Shown here one piece after another: positions 32,276 through 41,970 of a stretch of DNA of 64,000 bases. The DNA is from Rickettsiales bacterium (GTDB taxonomy: Bacteria > Pseudomonadota > Alphaproteobacteria > Rickettsiales > JABCZZ01), in the NCBI GenBank assembly GCA_035765535.1, contig DASTXE010000001.1, positions 160,322 to 224,321 on the forward strand, written 5' to 3'. Within the stretch, counting starts at the first letter, position 1; each line of letters opens with the position of its first letter. The position numbers were made by a program, and so were the translations under genes. The notes beneath the pieces are model-generated. The model saw only the letters and a program-made list of their open reading frames with translations. It was not told the origin of the DNA and ran no database searches.

Positions 32276-34624
32276 ATGCGCTATATTATAGGCTTCATTC
32301 TCGCCTGCTTGCTATGCTCCAATGCCTATGCGGCGCAAAATGCCACACCGCGCGTGCTGCTGGCGCTGTATGACAGCCGTATCGACGCAAACCCGCGCAC
32401 GGCAGCTATCCATAATTTTCTGGAGCTGCCTGCAAACCATCTGGGGTATGATATCCATTATGCGGATGTTATGTCGCCATTGCCGGATGTGGGCAGTGAC
32501 GTGGCAGGTGTGGTGCTGTGGTTCGATGTCGGCACGGCAGTTCCCGAAATTCCTCCCTACCTTGCATGGCTGCAGAATGTAGTGAGGCAGCATAAGAAGC
32601 TTCTCATCATTGAGAATCCCGGGGTGGATGCTGCCACGCTGAAAGATCCCAAAGAAATTGAAAAATGGAACAGCATCCTGGGGTATATCGGTGTGCAGGA
32701 CGATACGAGCTGGAACCAGTTTACCTATGGTTCACAGATAGCTTATATCGATAACAAGATGATGGGGTTCGAACGTAAGATCACCCCACCATATCCTCCT
32801 TTGTCGGGCTTCCACATTCTTCCGGGGGACAGGGCGGTGAGCTATCTGCGCATGCATGTAGGCGGCGTGGAGAAAGATGAAAATTTCGACATGGCCGTCA
32901 CGAGTGCGAACGGCGGGTTCATTGCGCAAGGATATGCTATCTATACGGATGCGAAGATAGAGCAGGGCAAGGAAAAGATAGTGCAGGAATGGATCGTCAA
33001 TCCGTTCCGTTTCCTGCGGGAGGCGCTTAATCCGGCGATTACGCCCATTCCGGATAACACCACGATGGACGGCAAACGCATTTTCTATGCGCATATTGAC
33101 GGTGACGGCTGGAATAATATTTCGGAAATTGAGCCTTATCACGCCAATAACAGTATCTCTTCTGATGTAATTTATAAAGAGATACTGAAAGGCTACCCGC
33201 AATTTGGCTTCAGCGTAGGTGTGATTTCGGAAGATGTGGATAAGGATTGTTTTGCTGTGCCCACGAGCGAGCAGGTGGCACGCGCGATATTTGCATTGCC
33301 AAACGTAGAACCTGCCAGCCATACCTATAGCCATCCTATTTACTGGGGATTCTTCCAGGACTACACGCCGGAAAAAGAGAAGCCCTTGCTGAAATATTAT
33401 CCGCCGAAACCAGAAGTAAAGTTCTCGGCGATACAAACGCTGCAAAGAAAACTGTTTGGCGGCAATGTGGACTGGTCGAAACAATATTCGCAGGATGCCA
33501 AAGCCAAGCAGAAAGCGGACATCGATAATTATAACAAGCTGGCGACGCCGGAGCCGCGCAAGCATAACCGCAAGATCAAAACGGAAGCGGAAATCCTGAA
33601 AGAAGTGGATTACATGCCCCGCAGCTATGCCTGCTCGCCATATAATCTGAAACAGGAGTTTGAAGGTTCCATTGCGGTCGCGCAGAGCCTTTCGCCCCCC
33701 AATAAGAAGGTGAAGCTGATACAATGGCCAGGCGATACCAGCCCGTATGAAGAGGCGCTGGCCGAGTCACGTAAATATGGCTTGCTGAATATCAATGGCG
33801 GCGACTCGCGATTCGATGAAGAGTTTCCTTCCTATTCCTTTGTGGCGCCAATAGGCATCCGTATAGGAAAAGAATTGCAAATTTATTCCTCAAATAGCAA
33901 TGAAGAGACCTACACGGACGATTGGAGCGACAGGTTCTATGGCTTCCGCTATTTACAGGCGACGGTAAAGAGCACGGAAAGCCCCATGCGTGTCAGTCCG
34001 TTTAACATTTATTTCCATATGTTCTCCGGTCAGAAGCTGGCGAGCCTCAATGCGGTGAAGGAAAATCTGGATTTCGCCGGAAAGCAGGACATTATGCCTA
34101 TGACGGCGGGAGATTACGCGGAAATAGCCGAGGGGTTCTTTACCGCTCAGATTGTACCTGCAGGCAATTTGGCATGGCATATTCGCAACCGCGGAGAGTT
34201 AGGAACAGTCCGCTTTGATAATGCGGACGATTTAAGCGTCAATTTCGCAGCTTCACGCGGCGTGCTGGGAGAAGAATTGTACCAGCATAGCTTATATGTA
34301 GCCCTGGATCCTGCTGAAAAAGACGCGTATGTGGCACTCAGAAAAACTAAGATAGGGCATAATGAAGAGCCATACCTGATGGAAAGCAGCTGGAAAGTGA
34401 GTAATCTGCAGCGTGAGGGCAGGGAAGTCAGCTTTAATGCGCAAGGATATGGCACTGGAAATCTTGCATGGCATTGGAAGCCGAATGCGGAATATACTAT
34501 CTTTATGACGCAACGAGGAAAAACATCGCAAATACGGGTAAAATCGGACAAACAAGGCGCATTGCGCTTTGCTGTCCCACTGCCAGGGGCAGGCGATAAA
34601 GTGGCGCTGCGTATAAGGCTCTAA
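32276..34624 (+). CDS. pelA: Pel polysaccharide deacetylase PelA, form without hydrolase domain
   Basis: 782 residues with a signal peptide (1-20), so periplasmic. After it the sequence goes straight into a Rossmann-like domain (about 25-250). The polysaccharide deacetylase domain begins near 268: AHIDGDGW (D275, D277) and SHTYSHP (H349, H353) give the metal-binding Asp-His-His set. D277 to H349 to H353 spacing (72, 4) equals the D528/H600/H604 spacing recalled for Pseudomonas PelA. A C-terminal beta-rich region follows. The N-terminal glycoside hydrolase of the 948-residue Pseudomonas enzyme is absent. The domain deacetylates nascent Pel polymer before export. Confidence 0.88.
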   Translation: MRYIIGFILACLLCSNAYAAQNATPRVLLALYDSRIDANPRTAAIHNFLELPANHLGYDIHYADVMSPLPDVGSDVAGVVLWFDVGTAVPEIPPYLAWLQNVVRQHKKLLIIENPGVDAATLKDPKEIEKWNSILGYIGVQDDTSWNQFTYGSQIAYIDNKMMGFERKITPPYPPLSGFHILPGDRAVSYLRMHVGGVEKDENFDMAVTSANGGFIAQGYAIYTDAKIEQGKEKIVQEWIVNPFRFLREALNPAITPIPDNTTMDGKRIFYAHIDGDGWNNISEIEPYHANNSISSDVIYKEILKGYPQFGFSVGVISEDVDKDCFAVPTSEQVARAIFALPNVEPASHTYSHPIYWGFFQDYTPEKEKPLLKYYPPKPEVKFSAIQTLQRKLFGGNVDWSKQYSQDAKAKQKADIDNYNKLATPEPRKHNRKIKTEAEILKEVDYMPRSYACSPYNLKQEFEGSIAVAQSLSPPNKKVKLIQWPGDTSPYEEALAESRKYGLLNINGGDSRFDEEFPSYSFVAPIGIRIGKELQIYSSNSNEETYTDDWSDRFYGFRYLQATVKSTESPMRVSPFNIYFHMFSGQKLASLNAVKENLDFAGKQDIMPMTAGDYAEIAEGFFTAQIVPAGNLAWHIRNRGELGTVRFDNADDLSVNFAASRGVLGEELYQHSLYVALDPAEKDAYVALRKTKIGHNEEPYLMESSWKVSNLQREGREVSFNAQGYGTGNLAWHWKPNAEYTIFMTQRGKTSQIRVKSDKQGALRFAVPLPGAGDKVALRIRL

Positions 34625-34805
34625 TTACATGATTTAAAAAGGTTATTTGTGTTATTTTAGGTGTATCACTGATGCCGGAATGACACACACTAAAAGTTGT
34701 TCTGTTAAGCGATTTTAATTTTTGAGTTGAATAAAAAATATTTTCTATATATGGTGCGCCGGCGCAAAATCTTAAGATTTCATCAACTAATGCGAATAGT
34801 GTAAC

Positions 34806-37800
34806 ATGCTCTTTAAGAAACAGTATCTTATCATAGGGATAATTGCTATCGCCGCCGTTCTGGCGAGTTTCCTGCTTATCCCCCATACTAAAGAATTAGC
34901 GTTGATGGAAATGAAGGATAAGCATTTCGAAGAAGCGCGCACTGCCTATGAAAAAGAGCTGTCGGCTGGCACGCTGGACATGGAAGTGGCTAATAACCTT
35001 AGCAATCTTTATCTCCAGAAGGGCGACGTCAACAAAGCAATTGAAGTTATTGAAAAATTCGTACAGGCCCATCCGACCGACCTGGATGCGCGTACCCGCC
35101 TTGGAACATTGTATCAATATGCTCAACGTTCGGATGATTATCTGCGTAACCTGGAAGAAATTAATAAACTGAAGCCGACCTCAGAAAATCTGACAACCCT
35201 GTCGGACATTTATAACTTCAAAGGCGAATACGATAAACAGGCTCAGACGCTTAAAGAGCTTATTCTTACGGAAAAAGGTAAGAATCCCCAGCATTTTGTT
35301 GACCTTGCTAATATTCAGGCTTCCAATCACGATTATACAAACGCAATCGCTACGCTTCGCGATCTGCAGAAAACCGATCCGGAACATTTCACGTATCAGA
35401 ATGAGTTGTTCCTTGTGTCCCTGCTGTTTGATAATAAGCAGCCTGACGAAGCAGCAAAAGCGGCGACTGAATGGGTAAACACACATGAGAATCCTGAGCA
35501 GGCGGCTGAACTGATCAATATGGTGCATTACAGAGGCAACCTCGCCATGGGTGAGGCGCTGATGGGCCATTTCACGGAAGCGCAGATCGATGCCAACCCC
35601 AAGCTGCTGGAAGCATATATCTATATTGAGCAGTCCGAAGGCAAGGACGATGATGCATATAACCGCCTTAAGACCTTGTTCGAAGCAAAGAAATTGCCGC
35701 AGCCGCTGGCGGGTAACCTGCTGCTGCTCGCTGCGACCCGCGGTGACAGAAAGCTGGCCAATGAAGTAATTCAGGGCGTGCCGCTGAACACCATGCAGGA
35801 TACGCAGGTATTGAGCCTTATTGAAATCGCAATTACCCAGAGGGATTCAACCCTGCTTGCGCATATCTCGGATAATTTCCGCGGAGAAGAAAACGAAAAG
35901 CAGCATCCGATCGTGGTGGCTGCGCTGGCGATTGCCAATAAAAGCGAACGGGCTGCGATGCTGCTGGCCCGTCTGGATACGCTGGGCTTCTCCCATGAAC
36001 AGACATTGCGTATTGCGCATATCTGCGCGCATTACAAGCGCGTTGAATGCACGGAACATCTGTTGGGCAATCTGCCGGAACAGAGCAAGCTGACGGATTC
36101 CGAAGTAGCGACCGTGGGCGACATCTATCTGCAGCTGCATCAGTACGACAAAGGTGCTGACTATCTTACGAAAGCACTGGAAACCCGTAAATCCGTGGAT
36201 ATTGAAAAGCTGCTGGTGCAGATTGATGCGGCTCGTGGCAGGACCAAGGAAGTCGAAGCCTGGGTAGATGCACATCCGTCTGAGATGAATACGCGCTTCC
36301 TCAACGACCTCTATTATTCTGCTTATGACAATGGCCGTTATAATACCGCTATTCGCGTGGCGCAGATCTGGCGCAGTAAATATAACGGTGGCAATGCGGC
36401 GACCGGTTTGATTGCCGATGCCAGCGTGCGCGCAGGCAAGTATGAAGACGCAGTCAAAATTCTGCGTGGTCTTCCCTCCATGTCTCGCGACGAGGAAAAT
36501 AATTACCTGACGGCGCTTACGAAGCTTTCCCGTCGTAAACCGGCATACCGCAAGGAGATGGTGGATTATGCAACCCGCAAGCTTTCTTCGGGAACGGCGC
36601 CGCGCAAGCAGAGGCTGGATATATTGCATGCGCTTCTGGATGTAAACGAGACCGATGTAGCAATGCCTTACATCAAGGACGAAGCACTGAAGTCAGGTGG
36701 AGAGTGGAATACCCTGTATGCGGAATTGCTGGATAAGCGCGGTCGTCATGACGAAGCACGCAAATTCTGGTTGGCGGCCCTGAGAGAATCGTCTCCGAGG
36801 GAGCAGGAAGATATTGCCTATGTGTTGCTGGATAACGGCTATAAGGATGATGCTGAACCCGTCTTTGCAAAACTGGCGCTGAACCCGACCCTGAATGCGA
36901 AAGACCATAACGATGTACTGGCGGAACTGCTGTATATCTGGGGACCGCGTCCCGAGCCGGATCAGATGCAGTGGATCGAAAAGCGCTACCAGGAAGCAAG
37001 CCTGCAGGGCAAAAAATACTGGGCGTCTCAGATCGGCAATCTTGGAACCGAAGATTACCTTATCGCTTTCGAAGAACGTCATCCTGAGAGCATAACGCTC
37101 AGCCCTGAAATGGCAGCTTCATATTTCGATGCTCTTGCAGACGAAGGAAAGATGCGTGAAAAAGGCGCATATTTTATTGCCAATGCCAAGAGCACGGGAA
37201 ATACGGATCTGCTGCGTAAATATGCTGAAGTGGCGCAGGACAGGGGATTCAAACGCGAATCACGTAGTGCTTATGAGACAATCGTGGCAATCCAGCCGTC
37301 TGATAATTCTGCAGTGCTGGACAGCGGCTTATCTACGTTCGATCTGGCGGATTATACCTCTACCAAGCGTTATCTGGATACCTACATTAAGCGCAACGAA
37401 TCTGCTGGCGGTAATGATCCCCAGGCATATGTGGCCTATTTCTACTACGGCGAAGTTACACGCCGCGGTGGCGATCTGCCCAGTGCACAGCCTTACTATC
37501 TCAAGACGCTTGCACTTATGGATAGCAACCATGTGCAGGACGCACCGGATACCATGTCTATCCGTGCCCAGAGCCAGCTATGGGCAGGACAGAAGGCAGA
37601 AGGTCTGAGAACCGTTGATGCTGCCGTCAAGCAATATCCGCAGAATATGGAAATGCGTGAAGCGCTTGTCGAGGCGTTGATGGAGGATCATGAATATGGC
37701 AAGGCCAGGGCGCTCTTAAAGAAACCGCTGGGTGCAAACAAGCAGCGCACCTTCGTAAGCGTAGCGGATATTCCGGGCCTGACGACTCCGATCAAACAGT

Positions 37801-38036
37801 ACCGTCTGTCCAAGAATAAGAAGAAGCTCCTGATTCGTTTTGCTAAGCATGTTAAGGATGCGGATGTTGAGAAATTAGAGCGTCTTCCTTGGGTAAGCTA
37901 CGTCAACGACGGTTACGATGCTGTCCTGGTGGTCACACTCCCCGAATATAAATTCCATGTAAATGCAGACGAGTTGCATTCTACTACCCAGGCAGGTAGT
38001 AATGATATTCGTGTTGCGCCTGTCGCAAATCATTAA
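34806..38036 (+). CDS. pelB: PelB-like TPR scaffold, inner-membrane anchored, without barrel
   Basis: 1076 residues. One N-terminal membrane helix (about 7-25, YLIIGIIAIAAVLASFLLI) is followed by a very long array of TPR-type helix pairs from about 30 to 960, for example EVANNLSNLYLQKGDVNKAI and AEVAQDRGFKRESRSAYETI. The last 100 residues form a separate small domain (IKQYRLSKNKKKLLIRFAKH onward). In Pseudomonas, PelB carries TPRs and an outer-membrane porin in one chain and guides PelA and polymer through the periplasm. Here the stop codon comes before any barrel, and the barrel is the next gene. It starts 181 bases after pelA, possibly with its own promoter. Confidence 0.85.
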   Translation: MLFKKQYLIIGIIAIAAVLASFLLIPHTKELALMEMKDKHFEEARTAYEKELSAGTLDMEVANNLSNLYLQKGDVNKAIEVIEKFVQAHPTDLDARTRLGTLYQYAQRSDDYLRNLEEINKLKPTSENLTTLSDIYNFKGEYDKQAQTLKELILTEKGKNPQHFVDLANIQASNHDYTNAIATLRDLQKTDPEHFTYQNELFLVSLLFDNKQPDEAAKAATEWVNTHENPEQAAELINMVHYRGNLAMGEALMGHFTEAQIDANPKLLEAYIYIEQSEGKDDDAYNRLKTLFEAKKLPQPLAGNLLLLAATRGDRKLANEVIQGVPLNTMQDTQVLSLIEIAITQRDSTLLAHISDNFRGEENEKQHPIVVAALAIANKSERAAMLLARLDTLGFSHEQTLRIAHICAHYKRVECTEHLLGNLPEQSKLTDSEVATVGDIYLQLHQYDKGADYLTKALETRKSVDIEKLLVQIDAARGRTKEVEAWVDAHPSEMNTRFLNDLYYSAYDNGRYNTAIRVAQIWRSKYNGGNAATGLIADASVRAGKYEDAVKILRGLPSMSRDEENNYLTALTKLSRRKPAYRKEMVDYATRKLSSGTAPRKQRLDILHALLDVNETDVAMPYIKDEALKSGGEWNTLYAELLDKRGRHDEARKFWLAALRESSPREQEDIAYVLLDNGYKDDAEPVFAKLALNPTLNAKDHNDVLAELLYIWGPRPEPDQMQWIEKRYQEASLQGKKYWASQIGNLGTEDYLIAFEERHPESITLSPEMAASYFDALADEGKMREKGAYFIANAKSTGNTDLLRKYAEVAQDRGFKRESRSAYETIVAIQPSDNSAVLDSGLSTFDLADYTSTKRYLDTYIKRNESAGGNDPQAYVAYFYYGEVTRRGGDLPSAQPYYLKTLALMDSNHVQDAPDTMSIRAQSQLWAGQKAEGLRTVDAAVKQYPQNMEMREALVEALMEDHEYGKARALLKKPLGANKQRTFVSVADIPGLTTPIKQYRLSKNKKKLLIRFAKHVKDADVEKLERLPWVSYVNDGYDAVLVVTLPEYKFHVNADELHSTTQAGSNDIRVAPVANH

Positions 38037-38057
38037 TTGGATTTAAAGGTTCCGCGC

Positions 38058-39455
38058 ATGAAATCGAAAAAGAGAATACAGGGTAAAACAAGGGTGGTGT
38101 TAACCGGTCTGTGTGCGTCTGTGCTGGTTTCTGCGCCTGCCTGCAATGCAGCTGTTTATGGTAGTGCTGCACCCCATGATTTAGGCATACAGCCTTTCCA
38201 CCTGCCCGAAGAAAACAAGTCGGGCGAAGATCTCTCTACATTACGGGTTGTAGGCGATGAATCCAATCAGGATGAAACAGCCAACCCAAATAATACGCTG
38301 CGATATAAATTGCTGGAAGCGCGTCTGAATTTGGAAACAGGCCGTATTTATGATGCAACCAAGCAGCTCAATACCTGGCTCGAACAGCCGGAATACAAAG
38401 ACAATTCTGAATTGCTGGGCTTTACGGCGAATGCTGAAAACTTCGGCGGCAACTGGCCTTATGCAACGGAGCTTCTGGAAAAAGCCCACACACTGGCTCC
38501 TGAAAATCAGGATGTGACCGATCTGCTGGACGATATTCGCCGCACCGATGCGCAGAATGTTCATATCGGATATGACTGGATCAAATACGGCCATTCGCTC
38601 GAAGACATAATAACGGTGGGCGGCTTCGTTAATGCGCCCAACCATTTGCAGTTCGGCGGTGAAATAAAAGAAAATTATACGATGGGCCGGTCATTGCGTC
38701 TGTCGAACGGGAATGTGGGTGACGCCAATGCGAATAGAATGCAGGGCGAAGTCTACGGAGAATATTCTGTTCAGAACGGCCAGCGCATCAAAGGCGCAAT
38801 CTTTGGCAATAACGATACGGCAGGTGTCGGTGGCTATTACGGTTTCCTTAATCCGCTCGGTCGCACAACACTGAGCGCGGAATATCACCGCCCGTACTGG
38901 GATATTCCGGAAGGCGTACTGGATCAGACCACCCGTGACCGGATCGAAGTGGATCATGTGGTGAAGCCGAACAATAAACTGACCTTCGAAGGCGATATCG
39001 CAGCGAACCGCTATAACGTAGAGCAGGAAACGAACGTAGCTGAGTCCATCAGCGGTGATTTCAATGTCGTTTACCGCCTGTTCGACGAAGTGAAATACCA
39101 CAAACCGTTCCTGGATCTGGGATACAATATTGATGCAGAATATATGCGCTCGCAAAAAGACAGCATAGACAGCGATGGCGAATTAACTCATATATTCCCA
39201 TTATTCTCCCGTCAGATTCACACCCCGTTTGCCGAAGTCGGGTATGATTTCAATCCGTCGACTTATGGCACGGCAACTGCCGGGTATGAATTCGATATGC
39301 TCAGCAATAATAGCGGACCGGCGCTGAGTGCAAAGATAGACCACGAGCTGAATAATGCTTTCGACGTGGAAGCTCACGCCAGCTACGGGCTGGATTCAGC
39401 TAATTCGGCTAGTACGATCACCACGCTCGGTGGCTCGTTGCGGTATAGATTCTAA
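38058..39455 (+). CDS. Outer-membrane barrel of the Pel exporter (separate PelB porin part)
   Basis: 465 residues from MKSKKRIQGKTR with AAAGG before the ATG. A signal peptide ends near CNA-A (residue about 31), so this is an independently exported protein and not a frameshifted end of the gene before. Residues 75-165 contain TPR-like helices (YKLLEARLNLETGRIYDATK). From about 180 the sequence alternates polar and aromatic residues in many beta strands and ends in GGSLRYRF, the terminal Phe typical of outer-membrane proteins. It matches the C-terminal barrel of PelB in position and form. It would be the outer-membrane pore for Pel. Confidence 0.8.
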   Translation: MKSKKRIQGKTRVVLTGLCASVLVSAPACNAAVYGSAAPHDLGIQPFHLPEENKSGEDLSTLRVVGDESNQDETANPNNTLRYKLLEARLNLETGRIYDATKQLNTWLEQPEYKDNSELLGFTANAENFGGNWPYATELLEKAHTLAPENQDVTDLLDDIRRTDAQNVHIGYDWIKYGHSLEDIITVGGFVNAPNHLQFGGEIKENYTMGRSLRLSNGNVGDANANRMQGEVYGEYSVQNGQRIKGAIFGNNDTAGVGGYYGFLNPLGRTTLSAEYHRPYWDIPEGVLDQTTRDRIEVDHVVKPNNKLTFEGDIAANRYNVEQETNVAESISGDFNVVYRLFDEVKYHKPFLDLGYNIDAEYMRSQKDSIDSDGELTHIFPLFSRQIHTPFAEVGYDFNPSTYGTATAGYEFDMLSNNSGPALSAKIDHELNNAFDVEAHASYGLDSANSASTITTLGGSLRYRF

Positions 39456-39473
39456 CTTTCCAATGGAAATGAT

Positions 39474-40850
39474 ATGCAGACTGTAGAAATGACCAAAGAT
39501 TCTTACACTCCTCCGGAGCGCCCCACCATACTGGGGATGCGTCTTTCGGCATTGCTGGAGATCGCCATCGCGCTTGTCGTGATGCTGCTGATCGATGCAA
39601 TATGGCTGGACCATACACGCTATTGGAGCTTCAATCCGCATCCGTTTTGGTTTGTAGTATTGTTCATTGCCTGCAAATACGGGACGAAAGAGGGCGTAAT
39701 TGCAGCGGTGTTCTCAAGCATCGCACTGCTTTATGGCAACATGCCTGAGCACACGATCTCCCAGGATTCCTACGCGTATCTTCTGTACGCTTTGAAACTG
39801 CCCATTCTGTGGCTGGTGTCGGCAGTGGCGTTCGGCGAACTGCGTATGATGCATATCCGTGAGCGTGGTTTCCTGGAATCCTCGCTGAAAGAATCCGAAG
39901 GTCGCGAGCAGAGCATTGCCTCCTCCTACCAGCGCGTCAAAACGCTGAAGGATCAGTTGGAAATGCGTATGGCCGGCCAGCTCCGTTCATCTATTTCTGC
40001 ATACCATGCAGCTAAGTCGATGGAAACGCTGAGCCCGACCGAAGTTCTCAAGGGTCTGGAAGATCTGGTGAACGCTTCGCTGTATCCGGAACAATTCTCC
40101 GTATACCTGCTCAACAACAACAGCCTTGATGTGGCACTTACGCATGGCTGGAAAGAGGAAGATAAGCTTCTGCGCAGCATTCCCTCCAATAATGCGATCT
40201 ATCAGTATATCGTTGCCCGCCAGGAAATTCTGTCCGTGATCAACAGTGAACATGAGCGCGTACTGGGTGGGCAGGCTATTCTTGCCGGTCCGCTGCTGGA
40301 TAAGGAAACGGGCGCAGTTGTGGGCATGCTCAAAATTGAAAGAATGAACCTGAGCGACCTGCACTTAAGCAATATCGAAGCCTTCGGAACCATCTGCGAA
40401 TGGGCTGCGCTTGCGATGATCAACGCCAACAAGTACCAGACGGCGAAAAGCGGCAGCATCATCAATCCGGATCATAACCTGTTTACGCAGAGCTACTTCA
40501 CGCGTTATACGGACTATATCCGTTCGCTGGCTGAGCGTGTCCGTTTCGACGTGTCGATGATCGCGGTCAAGCTTGCCAATGCGGAAAACTTCGACGAAGC
40601 AACCCATACGCGCATTGCACGTGCACTGGGCGATTCGGTTGACAGCGTATTGCGTAAAGTAGACCTTGCGTTCGATCACCATGAAAAGAACGATGAGTAT
40701 ACGATCATGCTGCCGACGACCAATCGTCAGGGAGCTCAGGTCGTAGTGGAAAAGATCCGCAGCGCGCTTGACAGCAACCTCGGAAAGATTGCGAAAAACG
40801 CTAACTTCACCTTCACTGTTCAGACGGTATATGAGAAACGCGCAAAATAA
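39474..40850 (+). CDS. pelD: PelD, cyclic-di-GMP receptor of the Pel synthase complex
   Basis: 458 residues. Membrane helices fill about 25-135, then a coiled linker (140-170), a GAF domain (about 180-325) and a degenerate GGDEF domain (about 340-455) with no GGDEF active site. The inhibitory-site motif R394-K-V-D397 is kept, with R429 32 residues later. These match R367, D370 and R402 of Pseudomonas PelD in spacing (3 and 32). The protein should therefore bind c-di-GMP and activate PelF. Ribosome site and start lie 18 bases after the barrel gene. Confidence 0.9.
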   Translation: MQTVEMTKDSYTPPERPTILGMRLSALLEIAIALVVMLLIDAIWLDHTRYWSFNPHPFWFVVLFIACKYGTKEGVIAAVFSSIALLYGNMPEHTISQDSYAYLLYALKLPILWLVSAVAFGELRMMHIRERGFLESSLKESEGREQSIASSYQRVKTLKDQLEMRMAGQLRSSISAYHAAKSMETLSPTEVLKGLEDLVNASLYPEQFSVYLLNNNSLDVALTHGWKEEDKLLRSIPSNNAIYQYIVARQEILSVINSEHERVLGGQAILAGPLLDKETGAVVGMLKIERMNLSDLHLSNIEAFGTICEWAALAMINANKYQTAKSGSIINPDHNLFTQSYFTRYTDYIRSLAERVRFDVSMIAVKLANAENFDEATHTRIARALGDSVDSVLRKVDLAFDHHEKNDEYTIMLPTTNRQGAQVVVEKIRSALDSNLGKIAKNANFTFTVQTVYEKRAK

Positions 40851-41970
40851 AACCTTATCCAGTGGCGATCCCATTGCGGTAGAGGCGGCCAGAGCGGTCA
40901 GCAAATACCTCATGCCGGCGGATATTCACGAAGCCAAACGTGAGAAATCGTCCGGCTATGTTGCCCTTATCACAGGCATCATTCTGTGCCCGCTGGAGTT
41001 TTTCCTGCTGTACGGTGTGCTGACGCATGAAGTATCGGTGCTGCTGGGCTTTATTCTGCATGTAGCAATCGTATTGGCTCTGGCATTCTGCGTATATGTA
41101 ATGTCGCAGGGTGCGGAGAAGAAATTTGTGTTCCTGCTCCTGATCTCAGTGATGACTACAGGGCCGTTCGGTGCTGCAGGCACGATACTGACTGTATTAA
41201 CTCACCTGTGGTATACGCAGCATGCGATGGCTTTTGAAGAATGGTTCAGCAGCATATTTCCCAAACAGCCGCAGACGACCGCGCAGCGCATCCATGAAAA
41301 TATTCTGACCGGCCGTGATGAAGCTGCACAGCAATATAGCGTCATCTCTTTTATGGACGTTATCTCGTTCGGAAGCGAAGCGCAGAAGCGCCAGGCGCTT
41401 TCCAAGGCAACATCCAATTTCCAGCCTAACTTTGCGCCGCTGTTCCATAAGGCGCTCAGGGATCACAGCAACACGATCCGCGTGCTCGCAGCAACCGGCA
41501 TTAGTAAGATTGAATCCCAGTTCCTCGAACGGATGATGCAGCTCACGGAATTGAAATCTGTACGTAGCAAAGATCCTCTGGTCGTATGGGCGGTGGCTGA
41601 ACATTACGACAATTATGCCTATACGGGCCTGCTTGATTTCGACCGCGAGTTGAATAACCGCCAGAAAGCGCTGGCGCATTACCAGGAATATCTCCAGTTG
41701 AAGCCGGATGATATCGAAGCGCGCAACCGCATCGGTCGTATCCTCATGCGCAATAAGGAATACGAAAAAGCATGTGAATGGCTGCATAAATGCATCGCGC
41801 AGGGCTACAGTTCCGAGTCCATCTCCCAGTGGTACAGCGAAGCGCTCTTTGCCTGTGGCCGCTATGAAGATCTGCGCCGTTACCGCAGCGGTGTCGTTCT
41901 GCCGCAGAGCGGCAATCAGAATACAACGCTGAGGGATGCTCTGGCGTTATGGTCGGGAAGTAAAGTATGA
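40831..41970 (+). CDS. pelE: PelE, membrane TPR component of the Pel synthase
   Basis: 379 residues from MRNAQNKTLSSGDP. This start overlaps the end of pelD by 20 bases; an upstream start would lie deeper in pelD. Two to three membrane helices span about 47-115 (YVALITGIILCPLEFFLLYG and later segments). The rest is cytoplasmic and helical, with TPR-like repeats (RQKALAHYQEYLQLKPDDIE, then NKEYEKACEWLHKCI). PelE stabilises PelD and PelF at the inner membrane. The stop overlaps the pelF ATG (ATGA). Confidence 0.87.
   Translation: MRNAQNKTLSSGDPIAVEAARAVSKYLMPADIHEAKREKSSGYVALITGIILCPLEFFLLYGVLTHEVSVLLGFILHVAIVLALAFCVYVMSQGAEKKFVFLLLISVMTTGPFGAAGTILTVLTHLWYTQHAMAFEEWFSSIFPKQPQTTAQRIHENILTGRDEAAQQYSVISFMDVISFGSEAQKRQALSKATSNFQPNFAPLFHKALRDHSNTIRVLAATGISKIESQFLERMMQLTELKSVRSKDPLVVWAVAEHYDNYAYTGLLDFDRELNNRQKALAHYQEYLQLKPDDIEARNRIGRILMRNKEYEKACEWLHKCIAQGYSSESISQWYSEALFACGRYEDLRRYRSGVVLPQSGNQNTTLRDALALWSGSKV

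Noticed and set aside
38030..38060. Frameshift or premature stop splitting a single PelB
   Set aside because: The second protein has its own signal peptide and ribosome site, so a true two-gene arrangement fits better.
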